A program made the translations under genes and the position numbers. A stretch of 64,000 nucleotides of DNA, taken from positions 1,782,375 through 1,846,374 of the forward strand of contig NZ_VCEJ01000002.1 of NCBI RefSeq assembly GCF_005860805.1, read 5' to 3'. The stretch is from Dyadobacter luticola (GTDB lineage: Bacteria > Bacteroidota > Bacteroidia > Cytophagales > Spirosomataceae). Under the pieces are notes generated by a model. That model did no database searches, had not been told where the DNA came from, and saw only the letters and a program-made list of their open reading frames with translations. This document shows positions 7,392 through 16,752 of the stretch, piece by piece; position 1 is the stretch's first letter, and each line of letters begins with the position of its first letter.

Positions 7392-9659
7392 ATGCTCAAA
7401 ACCCTCGCCCTGCTCAGCACATTCCTGTTGTCCGGCATCTGCGCTTCTGCCGAATACCTGGGTCCGTTCACCCCCAAGGACACCGCCCCTATCCTGGCCA
7501 GGTTCAAAAAAAGCAGACCCGATACCAGCCGTGTAATGCTGGCGATACAGCTGAGCGACCAGTACTACTATCGGGCTGGAAGAACTGACACGGATTTAAA
7601 GTATGCCTTATTCTATACGACAACTGCCCAAAAGCTGGCAAACGGGCTTCATTTTGAAAAAGGGCTTGCGCAGGTGTACTTCCAGCAAGGCGCAATTTTC
7701 GCGACATTGGATCGCCGGCCGGAGGGGAAAGCCGCGATCAATAAAGCAATCATCCTGTTTACCAAACAACATGATTACCGGATGTTGGGAGAAACCTATT
7801 TCCGGCTCGCCAGCTATTTGTCTTTGACGGAAACCGAAATTCAGGAAAGAATCAAGTACACGAATTTGTCCCTGGAAGCATTTCGGAAAGCACAGCTGCC
7901 GGCGAAAGAAGCAGCGGTTTTGGAAGCACTCGGAGAGCTTTATTATATCGATGGAAACAACGAAGCAGCCCTGCCCACGCTGAAACAATCCCTGCGCACA
8001 TATCAGTCGGCAAAGCATAACCGGCTGATGGGTATTTATGATCTCCTGGGTGCATTATATACAGAATTGGGGTCACCTTATGAGGGTATCAAATATGAAA
8101 TGCTTGCGCTTCGGAATGCCAAGGAATTGGAGGATTCGTCCTTGTATCTGGCGACGATTTACAACCGCATTGGTATGACACATTTCGAATTATTCGATTA
8201 CAGAAAGGCGGTTGATAATTATTCGAATGCATTAAACATTGCAAACAACTACAAAGATATTTCCACTATTCAAATCGTTTCAACCAATTTGGCGCATGCC
8301 TATTTGAAACTCAAAGACGGATATAAAGCACTTCGAATCCTGGATGATTTGGAAAGGAAATACGCATCCGATGACATTGATTATAAATTTTGGGTATACC
8401 GAATTTACGTCGACACATACCGATACCTGGGCCAGCAAGCCAAGGCTGTAAAATATATTGATACTATTGCTGAAATGGCCGAAAAACCTTCTCCCAGCAC
8501 CGAATTCAGCGAGAAGATTTATCATTTTCTCACCGAATTTTATATGACAACCGGTGACTTTGCAAAAGCAGAAAAGTATGTCAGGTTGCATAAAGCAATT
8601 GCCGACAGACGCAAATACACGCAGATGACCTACCTGAATTTGCTCTGGCAATCCAAACTGGATTCCGTCAGTCGGCAATACCTTCCTGCCTTGGCACATT
8701 ACCAGCAATATAGCGCAATACGGGATTCAGTTTTTAATCAAGCAAAAAGTCGGCAGATCAATCAATTGGAAATCATCTACGAAACCGAAAAGAAGGAAGA
8801 GAACATCGCCCTCCTGAAAAAGGAATCGGCCCTTCAACAAAACATGTTGCAGCAAGCTTCTCTCAATCAAGACATTACCTACGTCAGCATTGCATTGCTG
8901 CTCATTATTATCGGGCTTTTGTTTTACGGATACAGGCTAGTCCGAAAAAATAACAAAGCGATGGCTGCCCGCCAGGAAGAGATCAACACGAAGAATATCT
9001 CACTCGGAAGATTACTAACCGAAAAAGAATGGCTGATGAAAGAAATCCATCACCGGGTGAAAAACAACCTGCACATGATTGTGGGTTTATTGGAAAGTCA
9101 GTCGGAATATCTGAAAGGCGACGAGGCGAAAATGGCCCTGGCGGAAAGTGAGCACCGGATCCAGTCGATGTCTATGATCCACCAGAAATTGTACCAGACG
9201 GATAATCTTAGTTCCATCGAAATTTCACCCTACATTCATGAATTGGTACAGTACCTGAAAGACAGTTTTGAAAGCAAATGTCCGGTCACTTTTCACTTGG
9301 ATATCGACCGACTTGAAATGAATATCAGCCACTCCATTCCGCTGGGATTAATATTGAATGAAGCCATTATCAACTCACTCAAATATGCTTTCCCCGATTG
9401 TTCGACCGGCAGAATCGATGTTCTTTTTAAAGAAATGAAACCCGGCCGTTTTATGCTGACTATTTCGGATAATGGTACCGGACTGGCTCCGAATTTCAAT
9501 GTGAATAAAATTAATTCATTTGGGTTGACCCTGATAAAAGGACTGTGCGAAGAACTGGACGGGCAATTGGAAATCATAAATAATAATGGAACAACTATTC
9601 AGGTGAGCTTCGATTACATTTCAGAAGAAAAGCAGGTGGCGCAATATGCTATGATATAA
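7392..9659 (+). CDS. TPR-containing sensor histidine kinase, HisKA_2 type
   Basis: The start is the ATG at 7392, which opens a signal peptide (MLKTLALLSTFLLSGICASA); the in-frame ATG at 7368 would put extra residues in front. About 755 residues. The periplasmic part is a row of tetratricopeptide-like helices (about residues 40-440), then a coiled coil, one membrane segment (ITYVSIALLLIIIGLLFYGY, near residue 500) and a cytosolic kinase. The phosphoacceptor region KEIHHRVKNNLHMI is the HisKA_2/HWE-like form; the ATPase has NEAIINSLKYAF and ISDNGTGL. The sensor input is inferred to be a protein or peptide contact through the TPRs. A response-regulator gene follows after 9 bp, so the two form a pair. 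Confidence 0.9.
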   Translation: MLKTLALLSTFLLSGICASAEYLGPFTPKDTAPILARFKKSRPDTSRVMLAIQLSDQYYYRAGRTDTDLKYALFYTTTAQKLANGLHFEKGLAQVYFQQGAIFATLDRRPEGKAAINKAIILFTKQHDYRMLGETYFRLASYLSLTETEIQERIKYTNLSLEAFRKAQLPAKEAAVLEALGELYYIDGNNEAALPTLKQSLRTYQSAKHNRLMGIYDLLGALYTELGSPYEGIKYEMLALRNAKELEDSSLYLATIYNRIGMTHFELFDYRKAVDNYSNALNIANNYKDISTIQIVSTNLAHAYLKLKDGYKALRILDDLERKYASDDIDYKFWVYRIYVDTYRYLGQQAKAVKYIDTIAEMAEKPSPSTEFSEKIYHFLTEFYMTTGDFAKAEKYVRLHKAIADRRKYTQMTYLNLLWQSKLDSVSRQYLPALAHYQQYSAIRDSVFNQAKSRQINQLEIIYETEKKEENIALLKKESALQQNMLQQASLNQDITYVSIALLLIIIGLLFYGYRLVRKNNKAMAARQEEINTKNISLGRLLTEKEWLMKEIHHRVKNNLHMIVGLLESQSEYLKGDEAKMALAESEHRIQSMSMIHQKLYQTDNLSSIEISPYIHELVQYLKDSFESKCPVTFHLDIDRLEMNISHSIPLGLILNEAIINSLKYAFPDCSTGRIDVLFKEMKPGRFMLTISDNGTGLAPNFNVNKINSFGLTLIKGLCEELDGQLEIINNNGTTIQVSFDYISEEKQVAQYAMI

Positions 9660-9668
9660 TGCAGAAAT

Positions 9669-11603
9669 ATGAATAAGAAAATACTCATCGTTGAAGACCA
9701 GTTTATCGAGGCCAATCACCTGCGCATCATGCTGCAGCGCGCAGATTATGAAGTTTGCAGCGTAGCACGTTCCGTGGAGCAGGCGGAGGAAATCATTGAA
9801 AATGAACGCCCCGACCTGGTTTTGCTGGATATTTTCCTGACCGGAAAAAGAACTGGCATTGACCTGGCCGTGCAGCTGCGGGAAACCAACATTCCGTTTA
9901 TTTATCTTTCTGCCAATTCCAATGAAGAAGTCCTGAATGCGGCCAAAGCAACCCACCCCAATGGATTTCTGGTCAAACCGTTCCGGGAAAAAGATTTGCT
10001 GGTAGCGCTGCAAATTGCACATTACCACCACGAAAACGGCCTGGAATCGCAGCTTAGGAAGGAAACTTTGCTGCAAACCCAACTGGCAAATATTACCGCC
10101 GGACTGGCTGCCTGGGACCAGAAGCTGCTCATGACCGCGCAGGTTTTACAGCCTTTTATTTCGTTTGATCTCCTGGCCGTAGGTACGTCTGGAAATGCCG
10201 GCATGCCGGGCGGGATTATTTATTTTCTGCGAATTGGGTTTAATGAATATCAGGTGATAACCCAGGACGGGTTGCAAACGATCGCCAATCTGAAAAACGG
10301 CGAAATGGAGGCGCTGCAAGCTAAAACAATGCTAGCACCAGATATTGCATTTTACAATAATGAGCATTTCAAGCTCGTCACTTCCGTCCCGACCATGCGC
10401 AAGCTGATCGCTGATACTTTCGGCATGCATTCCCTGCTTGAACTCCCGCTGCCGGTGACCTCGGCGCACGATAGCCCGTTTTCCTTTTCATTTTACAGCC
10501 GGCGCGACGATGTTTACGCCGCACATCACCGGGCACTTTGCCAGCGTATCCGGCCATTTTTGCAGCTGGCAAAACGAAGTATGTACCAGGCAGAGCCCGT
10601 CGCTGCGCCTGTCGGCCACATTAACCTGCCAGCCAGCTCCCCAAATTCGGTTTTCAGCGGGATTATTGGCCGCAGCCCGCAGCTTACGGAAGTTTTTGAG
10701 CTCATCAGCCAGGTCGCGCCGGTAGATACTTCGGTGCTGATCACCGGCGAAAGCGGGACTGGAAAAGAGCGGATCGCCGACAGCATTCATGCACTTTCGC
10801 CCCGAAAAAACCAGCCGCTGATCAAGGTAAATTGCGCAGCTTTACCCGCCAACCTCATTGAATCCGAATTGTTTGGTCATGAAAAAGGTGCATTTACAGG
10901 TGCTCTGGAAAAGCGGATCGGAAGGTTTGAACAAGCAAATCATGGTAGTATTTTCCTCGATGAAATCGGCGATATGCCGCTGGAAACGCAGGTGAAGCTG
11001 CTGCGGGTCTTGCAGCAAAAAGAAATTGAACGCATTGGCGGAAAGGCGCCGGTAAAAGTGAATATCCGCATCATTGCCGCTACGAATCGGAACCTGGAAA
11101 AAGAAGTGGCCGAGGGCCGTTTTCGCCTCGACCTATATTACCGGCTCAATGTATTTCCGATCCGGCTGCCATCCCTGGCGGAGCGGAAAGATGATATTCC
11201 ACTGCTGGTCAATCACTTTGTTCAGATTTATTCCAAAAAAACAGGAAAGAAAATATCCGGCGTGTCCGATAAGGCCATTAAAAATCTGATGGCCTACAAC
11301 TGGCCGGGTAACATTCGCGAGCTGGAAAACCTGATCGAAAGAAGCGTTTTACTTGCCAAAAATGACCTGATCGACCACATTCCTCTGCCCACGCAGCAAT
11401 CGCAAAAAATTTCCGAAAAAGCCGAAGAATCGCGCCTGAAAACCATTTTCGAAAACGAGCGCGACTACATTATCGAAGTCTTGAAACGATGCAACGGCCG
11501 GATCCGTGGAGCGGACGGCGCCGCGGCAATCCTGAATATCCCCCCAACTACGCTTGGCTCAAAAATGAAAAAGCTGGGGATCAGGCGGGATTTCAGTATT
11601 TAG
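9669..11603 (+). CDS. Sigma-54-dependent response regulator (NtrC family)
   Basis: 644 residues. The receiver domain has acidic residues ED at 9-10, phospho-acceptor Asp54 ([11 protein letters not shown]) and Lys103 (LVKPF). Residues 130-310 form an unusual GAF-like middle region not found in plain NtrC. The AAA+ domain has Walker A GESGTGKE (360-367), the sigma-54 contact loop GAFTGA intact (407-412) and Walker [10 protein letters not shown] (427-435). The C-terminus has a Fis-type helix-turn-helix ([20 protein letters not shown]). It should activate RpoN promoters on phosphorylation by the kinase encoded 9 bp upstream. I searched the 7138-7391 region for GG-N10-GC promoters and found none, so its targets are not shown by this window. 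Confidence 0.93.
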   Translation: MNKKILIVEDQFIEANHLRIMLQRADYEVCSVARSVEQAEEIIENERPDLVLLDIFLTGKRTGIDLAVQLRETNIPFIYLSANSNEEVLNAAKATHPNGFLVKPFREKDLLVALQIAHYHHENGLESQLRKETLLQTQLANITAGLAAWDQKLLMTAQVLQPFISFDLLAVGTSGNAGMPGGIIYFLRIGFNEYQVITQDGLQTIANLKNGEMEALQAKTMLAPDIAFYNNEHFKLVTSVPTMRKLIADTFGMHSLLELPLPVTSAHDSPFSFSFYSRRDDVYAAHHRALCQRIRPFLQLAKRSMYQAEPVAAPVGHINLPASSPNSVFSGIIGRSPQLTEVFELISQVAPVDTSVLITGESGTGKERIADSIHALSPRKNQPLIKVNCAALPANLIESELFGHEKGAFTGALEKRIGRFEQANHGSIFLDEIGDMPLETQVKLLRVLQQKEIERIGGKAPVKVNIRIIAATNRNLEKEVAEGRFRLDLYYRLNVFPIRLPSLAERKDDIPLLVNHFVQIYSKKTGKKISGVSDKAIKNLMAYNWPGNIRELENLIERSVLLAKNDLIDHIPLPTQQSQKISEKAEESRLKTIFENERDYIIEVLKRCNGRIRGADGAAAILNIPPTTLGSKMKKLGIRRDFSI

Positions 11604-11624
11604 TGTAGCGAATTTGAAGTTTCC

Positions 11625-14054
11625 CTACTCGGTTTTCAGCGCCTCTATGGGATTGGATTTGGCGGCGCGGATGGTTTGCAAAAAAACCGTGAGCACACCA
11701 ATAAATAAAGCGAGACTTGCAGCGGCGATAAAAATCGTCCACTGGATATCAATCCGGTTTGCAAAATCCTGCAACCACTGCTCCATACCATACCAGGCAA
11801 GCGGCGAGGCAATAATCGCAGCGACGAGAATGAGGAGGATAAAATCGCGGGAAAGTAGCATAGCAATGCCGGATACCGACGCGCCCAGCACTTTTCGGAT
11901 GCCAATTTCCTTGGTCCGCTGCTTCACCATTAACGCCGCCAGACTGAACAAACCCAACGCAGAAATCGCAATCGCCAGCAAAGCAAACGATGTAAAAATG
12001 GAAGCCAGACGGTTTTCCGACGCATATAGTTTTTGCAGGTTATCGTCGGCAAAAGTGTATTCAAAGGCCTTATCAGGAAAAAATTCTTTCCAGGTTTTTT
12101 CAATGTAGGCAATGCTTTCGGGAATGTTCCGGTTGTTGACGCGGACATAAGTGGTGGTGCTGAACCAGGATTTTTTTGGTTTATAAACCAGCAGCGGGCT
12201 GGCTTCCTTCAAGGTCGTCACCTGGAAATCCCTCACTACACCAATCACCGTACCCTGCAAAGCCCCAAGCCGGATCACTTCATTGACGGGATTTTTCAGC
12301 CGCAGCGCTTTTGCCAGACTTTGCGTGATGACGATCGGGTTTTGATACAGCAGTTCGTCGGCCAGTTTTTTGTTTGATTTTGCAGATGCCACGGAAACAA
12401 GGGAATCATAATTTAGATAATCACCGGGAAATTTCTTCGAAAAACTGCGGCCACCTTCCACTTTGATGCCCATCGTCGCGGGAAAGTCCATATCTGCATA
12501 AACGAAACCGAAATGCAGTCGCCGGGTGCTGTCGAGCGGGTCGGGCATACTCGATGAATTTCCGATCCCGCCACCCAGATCCAGCTCTGCGAAACTGGCG
12601 GCAGTAATGTTGGGGTTATCCAGCAATTTTTTCTTGAATGCCTCCGGACTATTTTGCAAATGGATCGACGGCAAGAGGAGCAAATGTTGTTTATTAAATC
12701 CCAGAGGCCGATTATGAAATAAATTCAGCTGCTGCCAGACGATCATGGTAGCGACGATAAGGACAATCGAAATGCCAAATTGGAATACAATTAAAACTTT
12801 TCTGAGACTGAAACTGATCTTCAAACCGCCGCTGCGGTCTTTCAAAATACTGGCAGGCTGCATCCGGCTTAAAAACAGGGCAGGATATACACCCGACAGT
12901 AACCCGGCCGCCAAGGCAATGATGAAAAACAATGAAATGTTCTGAAACGCAAACAAGCTGCTCACCAGCAAATTCACTTGCAGCATTTTGTTAAAAACAG
13001 GCAAAAGCAGGATGGAAATTACCACGGCAAGGACATTTGCGAAAACAAAAAACAGGAATGATTCGCCGATAAACTGTGATGCAAGCTGCCACCGGCCGCT
13101 ACCCAAAGTTTTCCGAATGCCGACTTCCTTGACGCGCTGCAAAGCATGGGCGGTGGTCAGGTTGACATAGTTGATACACGCGATCACCAGGATCAGCAGC
13201 GCCGCGGTACCCAGCATATAGATGTAGCGAATGTCGCTCAGGTTCAGATTGAAGCTTGAAATTTTCCCGGCGCGCAAATGAATGTCCGTCAGGGGCAAAA
13301 GCCGGACATGCGTCGTTTTGCTGAGATGATACTTGGTAAGGGTTTTCTGCAGGCTAGCCTCCACCCGGGCAACATCCGCATTGGGCTTGAACCGAATATA
13401 TTGTGGCACTGATGAATATGCCTGAAAATTAAGTGGCTGGTTTGAAACATGTCTGGCCAAAATGGCATCTCCCGTGAAGTGAGTATTGGCCGGAATGTCC
13501 TGGACAACCGCCGTCACCGTGTAGTAAGTCACGCTGCCGTTGTAGGAATTCCAGCTCATTGTTTTTCCAACCGGGTTTACTCCGGGATACAGCTTTTCCG
13601 CGGCTTGCCTGGTGAGCACAATGCCCGACTCGTCTTTCAAAGCAGTGGCCTTGTTACCTGTGACCATCCTCAGATCAAAAACACGGAAGAAATCCGGATT
13701 GACAAAGATGGCATTCAGCTCGACCGGCCGGTCGTTAACCAGATAAGTCATTTTATTAGAATACAATGCGGTGGACGATTCCACTTCAAAAAATTCGGCG
13801 GCCAATGTTTTGCCCAGCGGCTCCGGCGTCAGCGTCGTCCTTTCAGCCGGACTTGTCTCTTCTGACTCCATCACCATCTGGTAAATCCGGTCGGCATGCG
13901 GGAAATGTTTGTCAAAAGACAGCTCGTAGGTAATGTAGGCAATGATCAGCATCACGCTGGACAAGCCAACCGCCAGTCCTGCGAGGTTGATAAAAGAATA
14001 AACATGCCCTTTTCTAAAATTCCGGTACCCGATGGTGATGTAGTTTTTGATCAT
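11625..14054 (-). CDS. ABC transporter permease, FtsX/MacB type
   Basis: 809 residues with the double-module layout common in Cytophagales: an N-terminal membrane helix (FINLAGLAVGLSSVMLIIAY), a large periplasmic MacB_PCD-like domain, three helices near the middle starting at LILVIACINYVNLTTAHAL, a second helix plus periplasmic domain, and three C-terminal helices ending IEALKTE. Motifs such as RVKEVGIRKTLGSG and RTKEIGIRKVLGAS before the second helix of each module are typical. The protein needs a separate ATPase, which is not in the window. Family members act in macrolide, lipoprotein or peptide export, or in stress signalling. It converges on the sigma-54 activator with a 21-bp gap. Confidence 0.92.
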   Translation of the reverse strand: MIKNYITIGYRNFRKGHVYSFINLAGLAVGLSSVMLIIAYITYELSFDKHFPHADRIYQMVMESEETSPAERTTLTPEPLGKTLAAEFFEVESSTALYSNKMTYLVNDRPVELNAIFVNPDFFRVFDLRMVTGNKATALKDESGIVLTRQAAEKLYPGVNPVGKTMSWNSYNGSVTYYTVTAVVQDIPANTHFTGDAILARHVSNQPLNFQAYSSVPQYIRFKPNADVARVEASLQKTLTKYHLSKTTHVRLLPLTDIHLRAGKISSFNLNLSDIRYIYMLGTAALLILVIACINYVNLTTAHALQRVKEVGIRKTLGSGRWQLASQFIGESFLFFVFANVLAVVISILLLPVFNKMLQVNLLVSSLFAFQNISLFFIIALAAGLLSGVYPALFLSRMQPASILKDRSGGLKISFSLRKVLIVFQFGISIVLIVATMIVWQQLNLFHNRPLGFNKQHLLLLPSIHLQNSPEAFKKKLLDNPNITAASFAELDLGGGIGNSSSMPDPLDSTRRLHFGFVYADMDFPATMGIKVEGGRSFSKKFPGDYLNYDSLVSVASAKSNKKLADELLYQNPIVITQSLAKALRLKNPVNEVIRLGALQGTVIGVVRDFQVTTLKEASPLLVYKPKKSWFSTTTYVRVNNRNIPESIAYIEKTWKEFFPDKAFEYTFADDNLQKLYASENRLASIFTSFALLAIAISALGLFSLAALMVKQRTKEIGIRKVLGASVSGIAMLLSRDFILLILVAAIIASPLAWYGMEQWLQDFANRIDIQWTIFIAAASLALFIGVLTVFLQTIRAAKSNPIEALKTE

Positions 14055-14285
14055 AGCTGCCTGACATTGATTAGCTTGTAAATCTCTGAGCCGGTGAAGG
14101 ATACCGTTGACTTTGAACGTTTGCCGACAAGATCGGAAAAAATTATTTCAGATTTTTCAACCTGTGTCGCCACGTTTGATTTACGTTTTAATGTCCTGGG
14201 AAATATAGACAATCCAAGTTTGAATTGCCTTTTCCAACGAAAGTTGGTCTGTCACATTTCATCACTCACATTTCCCCAGCATGTT

Positions 14286-16463
14286 ATGAAAATCTGTACA
14301 CTTGCTTTTTTATTGCTGATCGCAGCATTTACATCTTACGCTGCCGAGCCCACGGGCGGCTATGTCCGAAAACCAGCAAACATTTCCGCCCCTGGTGATT
14401 CAAAGGCGGATCCGGCACCATTTAGCTTTTGTGTGGAAGCCGAGAAATCAAATGGCGACGGGCAGATTTCGGTCGACCCGAATGCTTCCGGCAACCTCAC
14501 GCGCGGCCTCCGCGATTCACTGGATTATTTTGTTACCTATACGACCGACGTGCCTCACGCCGGGAAATACCTGATCACATTGCGCTATTTCAGCGAGCAG
14601 GATGCAAGGGTGAGTGTTTCGGTAAACAATCAATCTCTGATCTACGTCGACCTTCCATCGTCTGGTTCCTGGAACATTGCCTGGAAAGAGTACACTGTCG
14701 AAGTAAATTTGAGGGCAAGTACCAATTCGATCCGCATTAAGGAGCTTCCAGGATACAATGTAAAACAAGATAAAACCTGCTGGACCGAAAACGGGCCCAG
14801 TGATCCCGTTGTTGAAGCACCCGGCTGTGATTATGTTGTAAACACGTTGGTGAGCGATAATCATCCCGGCTGCGGGCAAGGAATCGGTTTCGCAGTTGAA
14901 TGCGGCCAGGCTAATTGTACCGGTATTACCTATAAATGGACCGGACCGGGACTGGATGCTACCGGCACCAGCACCAGTTTTCTGGCACCCTCTCAAAACG
15001 GTGTTTACACATACACAAGAACTACTTCCAAAGCAGGCTGCCCTGACCAGACCAGCGACATTAAAATAACCATCACTGAATGTACGGATTCACCTTTCCG
15101 TGCCTGTATCGAAGCAGAGGAAGCTGGCGGAAACGGCCCTACTTCATCGGACCCCAATGCATCGGGCGGCAAAACGAGGGGCGGGCAGGACCGGGAAGAT
15201 TATACGGTCAATTACGCCGTGCCATTTGTTTTGAATGAAGGCGCGCATGCCGTGACATTCCGTTACTACGCAGCAGCGAATACCGCCGTCGAGGTACGCA
15301 TCAATGATGAAATATATCCTTATAAAATAGAGCTGCCGTCGTCCAACTCCTGGAACATTACACCTACCGAGTACACGGTTTTATTTGCTTTGAAAAAAGG
15401 GCTTAACCTAATTTTTGTGAAAGGATTGCCTGGTTACAGCCCCGTCCGGCACGACAAAATTTGCGTTGAACAAGTGCCTGGCCTATCCCCTTCCTGCGAT
15501 TTCGATGTAACTGCCAGTGTCTCCACAACGATGCCCCAATGTGGTGAGCAAATGACTTTCAGCGCCAAATGCACCGGCCCGGATTGTGCTGGTATTTATT
15601 ATAACTGGTATGGCGACAATGGTTTTGCGCGCTATACACAAACGTTCGATGTTGCGGCTCCTGTGGCCAACGGTTCTTACAATTATAGCGTATCCGCCGG
15701 AAAAGACGGATGTGCGGATAAAGTGATCTTCGTTCCATTTACAGTAAGTGGATGTGGCGGCGGTGAGCAGGAACCATTCAGCGCCTGCGTGGAAGCGGAA
15801 CATTCAGCCAGCAACGGACCAGACTCCGATGACCCGAATGCATCAAACGGCCAGACCCGCGGGGCACAAAATAATTATGATTATTATGTTGATTATCAGC
15901 TGCCGGAAATTACCAAAGCCGGTTATTTCCCTGTGACGCTGCGGTATTACGCGGAGGGCAATGCGCAGGTGAGTATTTCAGTCAATGGTACCGAGGTAAT
16001 CCCGACCCTCAACCTGGCCCCGACTTACAGCTGGAACATTGTCACGCGCGAAGAAACATTCTACATCACGCTCTTTGAAGGTATCAACACGATCCGCATT
16101 CAAGGCTTGCCCGGCACGCCTGTCCGCCAGGATAAAATTTGTGTCGGTGCGGATCAGAATGTATATAATGCCCGGATGGCAGCGCCCGAAGCTCTGGAAA
16201 TGCAGCGAGACGCGCATGCCCTGCAAACCTACCCCAATCCGGCCCCAGGCGAATTCAAAGCCATATTTGACTTACCTACCGGTACCTCAGGGATCATGCG
16301 GGTGATGGATACGCAGGGCCGCATGTGGCATGAGCGCGCCGTGCAAGGCAAAGGCGCGCACGACGAGCGCATCACTTTACCCAATGCCCCGGCAGGGATT
16401 TATATGTTGCAGTTGAAAAAACCGGATTCCGTAGAGACGAAAAAAGTTTTGATCACACATTAA
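14286..16463 (+). CDS. Secreted T9SS protein with three CBM-like and two Ig-like repeats
   Basis: The start is the ATG at 14286, which begins a clear signal peptide (MKICTLAFLLLIAAFTSYAA); the open frame upstream of it has no such feature. 725 residues in an A-B-A-B-A pattern. The A units begin at residues 46, 271 and 498 with [IV]EAE, then DPNAS, TRG, [RT]LRYxxE, SWNI, LPG and DK[IT]C; they resemble carbohydrate-binding modules of the CBM6/35 type. The B units are Cys-rich Ig/PKD-like domains (GITYKWTGPG, GIYYNWYGDN). The C-terminal 75 residues (TYPNPAPGEF to KKVLITH) are a type A sorting domain, so the protein should cross the outer membrane by type IX secretion and be surface-anchored. No catalytic domain is seen; a polysaccharide-binding or matrix role is inferred. 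Confidence 0.88.
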   Translation: MKICTLAFLLLIAAFTSYAAEPTGGYVRKPANISAPGDSKADPAPFSFCVEAEKSNGDGQISVDPNASGNLTRGLRDSLDYFVTYTTDVPHAGKYLITLRYFSEQDARVSVSVNNQSLIYVDLPSSGSWNIAWKEYTVEVNLRASTNSIRIKELPGYNVKQDKTCWTENGPSDPVVEAPGCDYVVNTLVSDNHPGCGQGIGFAVECGQANCTGITYKWTGPGLDATGTSTSFLAPSQNGVYTYTRTTSKAGCPDQTSDIKITITECTDSPFRACIEAEEAGGNGPTSSDPNASGGKTRGGQDREDYTVNYAVPFVLNEGAHAVTFRYYAAANTAVEVRINDEIYPYKIELPSSNSWNITPTEYTVLFALKKGLNLIFVKGLPGYSPVRHDKICVEQVPGLSPSCDFDVTASVSTTMPQCGEQMTFSAKCTGPDCAGIYYNWYGDNGFARYTQTFDVAAPVANGSYNYSVSAGKDGCADKVIFVPFTVSGCGGGEQEPFSACVEAEHSASNGPDSDDPNASNGQTRGAQNNYDYYVDYQLPEITKAGYFPVTLRYYAEGNAQVSISVNGTEVIPTLNLAPTYSWNIVTREETFYITLFEGINTIRIQGLPGTPVRQDKICVGADQNVYNARMAAPEALEMQRDAHALQTYPNPAPGEFKAIFDLPTGTSGIMRVMDTQGRMWHERAVQGKGAHDERITLPNAPAGIYMLQLKKPDSVETKKVLITH

Positions 16464-16477
16464 GTTTTCTGTTTAAT

Positions 16478-16516
16478 AAAAAATCGGTTGTCTGAACATT
16501 CAGGCAACCGATTTTT
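16478..16516. terminator. Bidirectional intrinsic terminator
   Basis: Inverted repeat with left arm 16478-16495 (A-run then ATCGGTTGTCTGA) and right arm 16500-16516 (TCAGGCAACCGAT then T-run). The stem has one mismatch and a four-base loop and is flanked by A and T runs, so it works in both directions. It separates two convergent genes. Confidence 0.85.
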
Positions 16517-16520
16517 ATAT

Positions 16521-16691
16521 TTATCCAAAAAGCTGCTCTCTGATCTCGGACTCGCGTCCTTCAACGAAATGTTTGTCCCCGTTTTTAAGCATGACGAGGC
16601 TGAATCGCATATCCGCATCAGGAATGATTTCCTCCACTTCCTCTGCCGAAAAATCGACGGTATCTTCTTCGTCCTTTATTTTAAATGTCAT
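16521..16691 (-). CDS. Small acidic protein of unknown function
   Basis: About 56 residues from the ATG at 16691 (MTFKIKDEED); a GTG at 16733 would add 14 residues. I prefer the ATG because GGAGG lies about 14 bases before it. The protein is acidic and soluble with no signal peptide: VDFSAEEVEEIIPDADMRFSLVMLKNGDKHFVEGRESEI. It reads like a short beta-rich domain of the kind that occurs alone in Cytophagales genomes. No family is recognised. It ends just after the shared terminator and begins downstream of the alpha-amylase, with which it may be transcribed. Confidence 0.6.
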   Translation of the reverse strand: MTFKIKDEEDTVDFSAEEVEEIIPDADMRFSLVMLKNGDKHFVEGRESEIREQLFG

Positions 16692-16752
16692 GGTTATATT
16701 TTTTTCCTCCGCAGGTTGAAAAAACTTTGCCACGGGACGCGCTCAGCATTTC

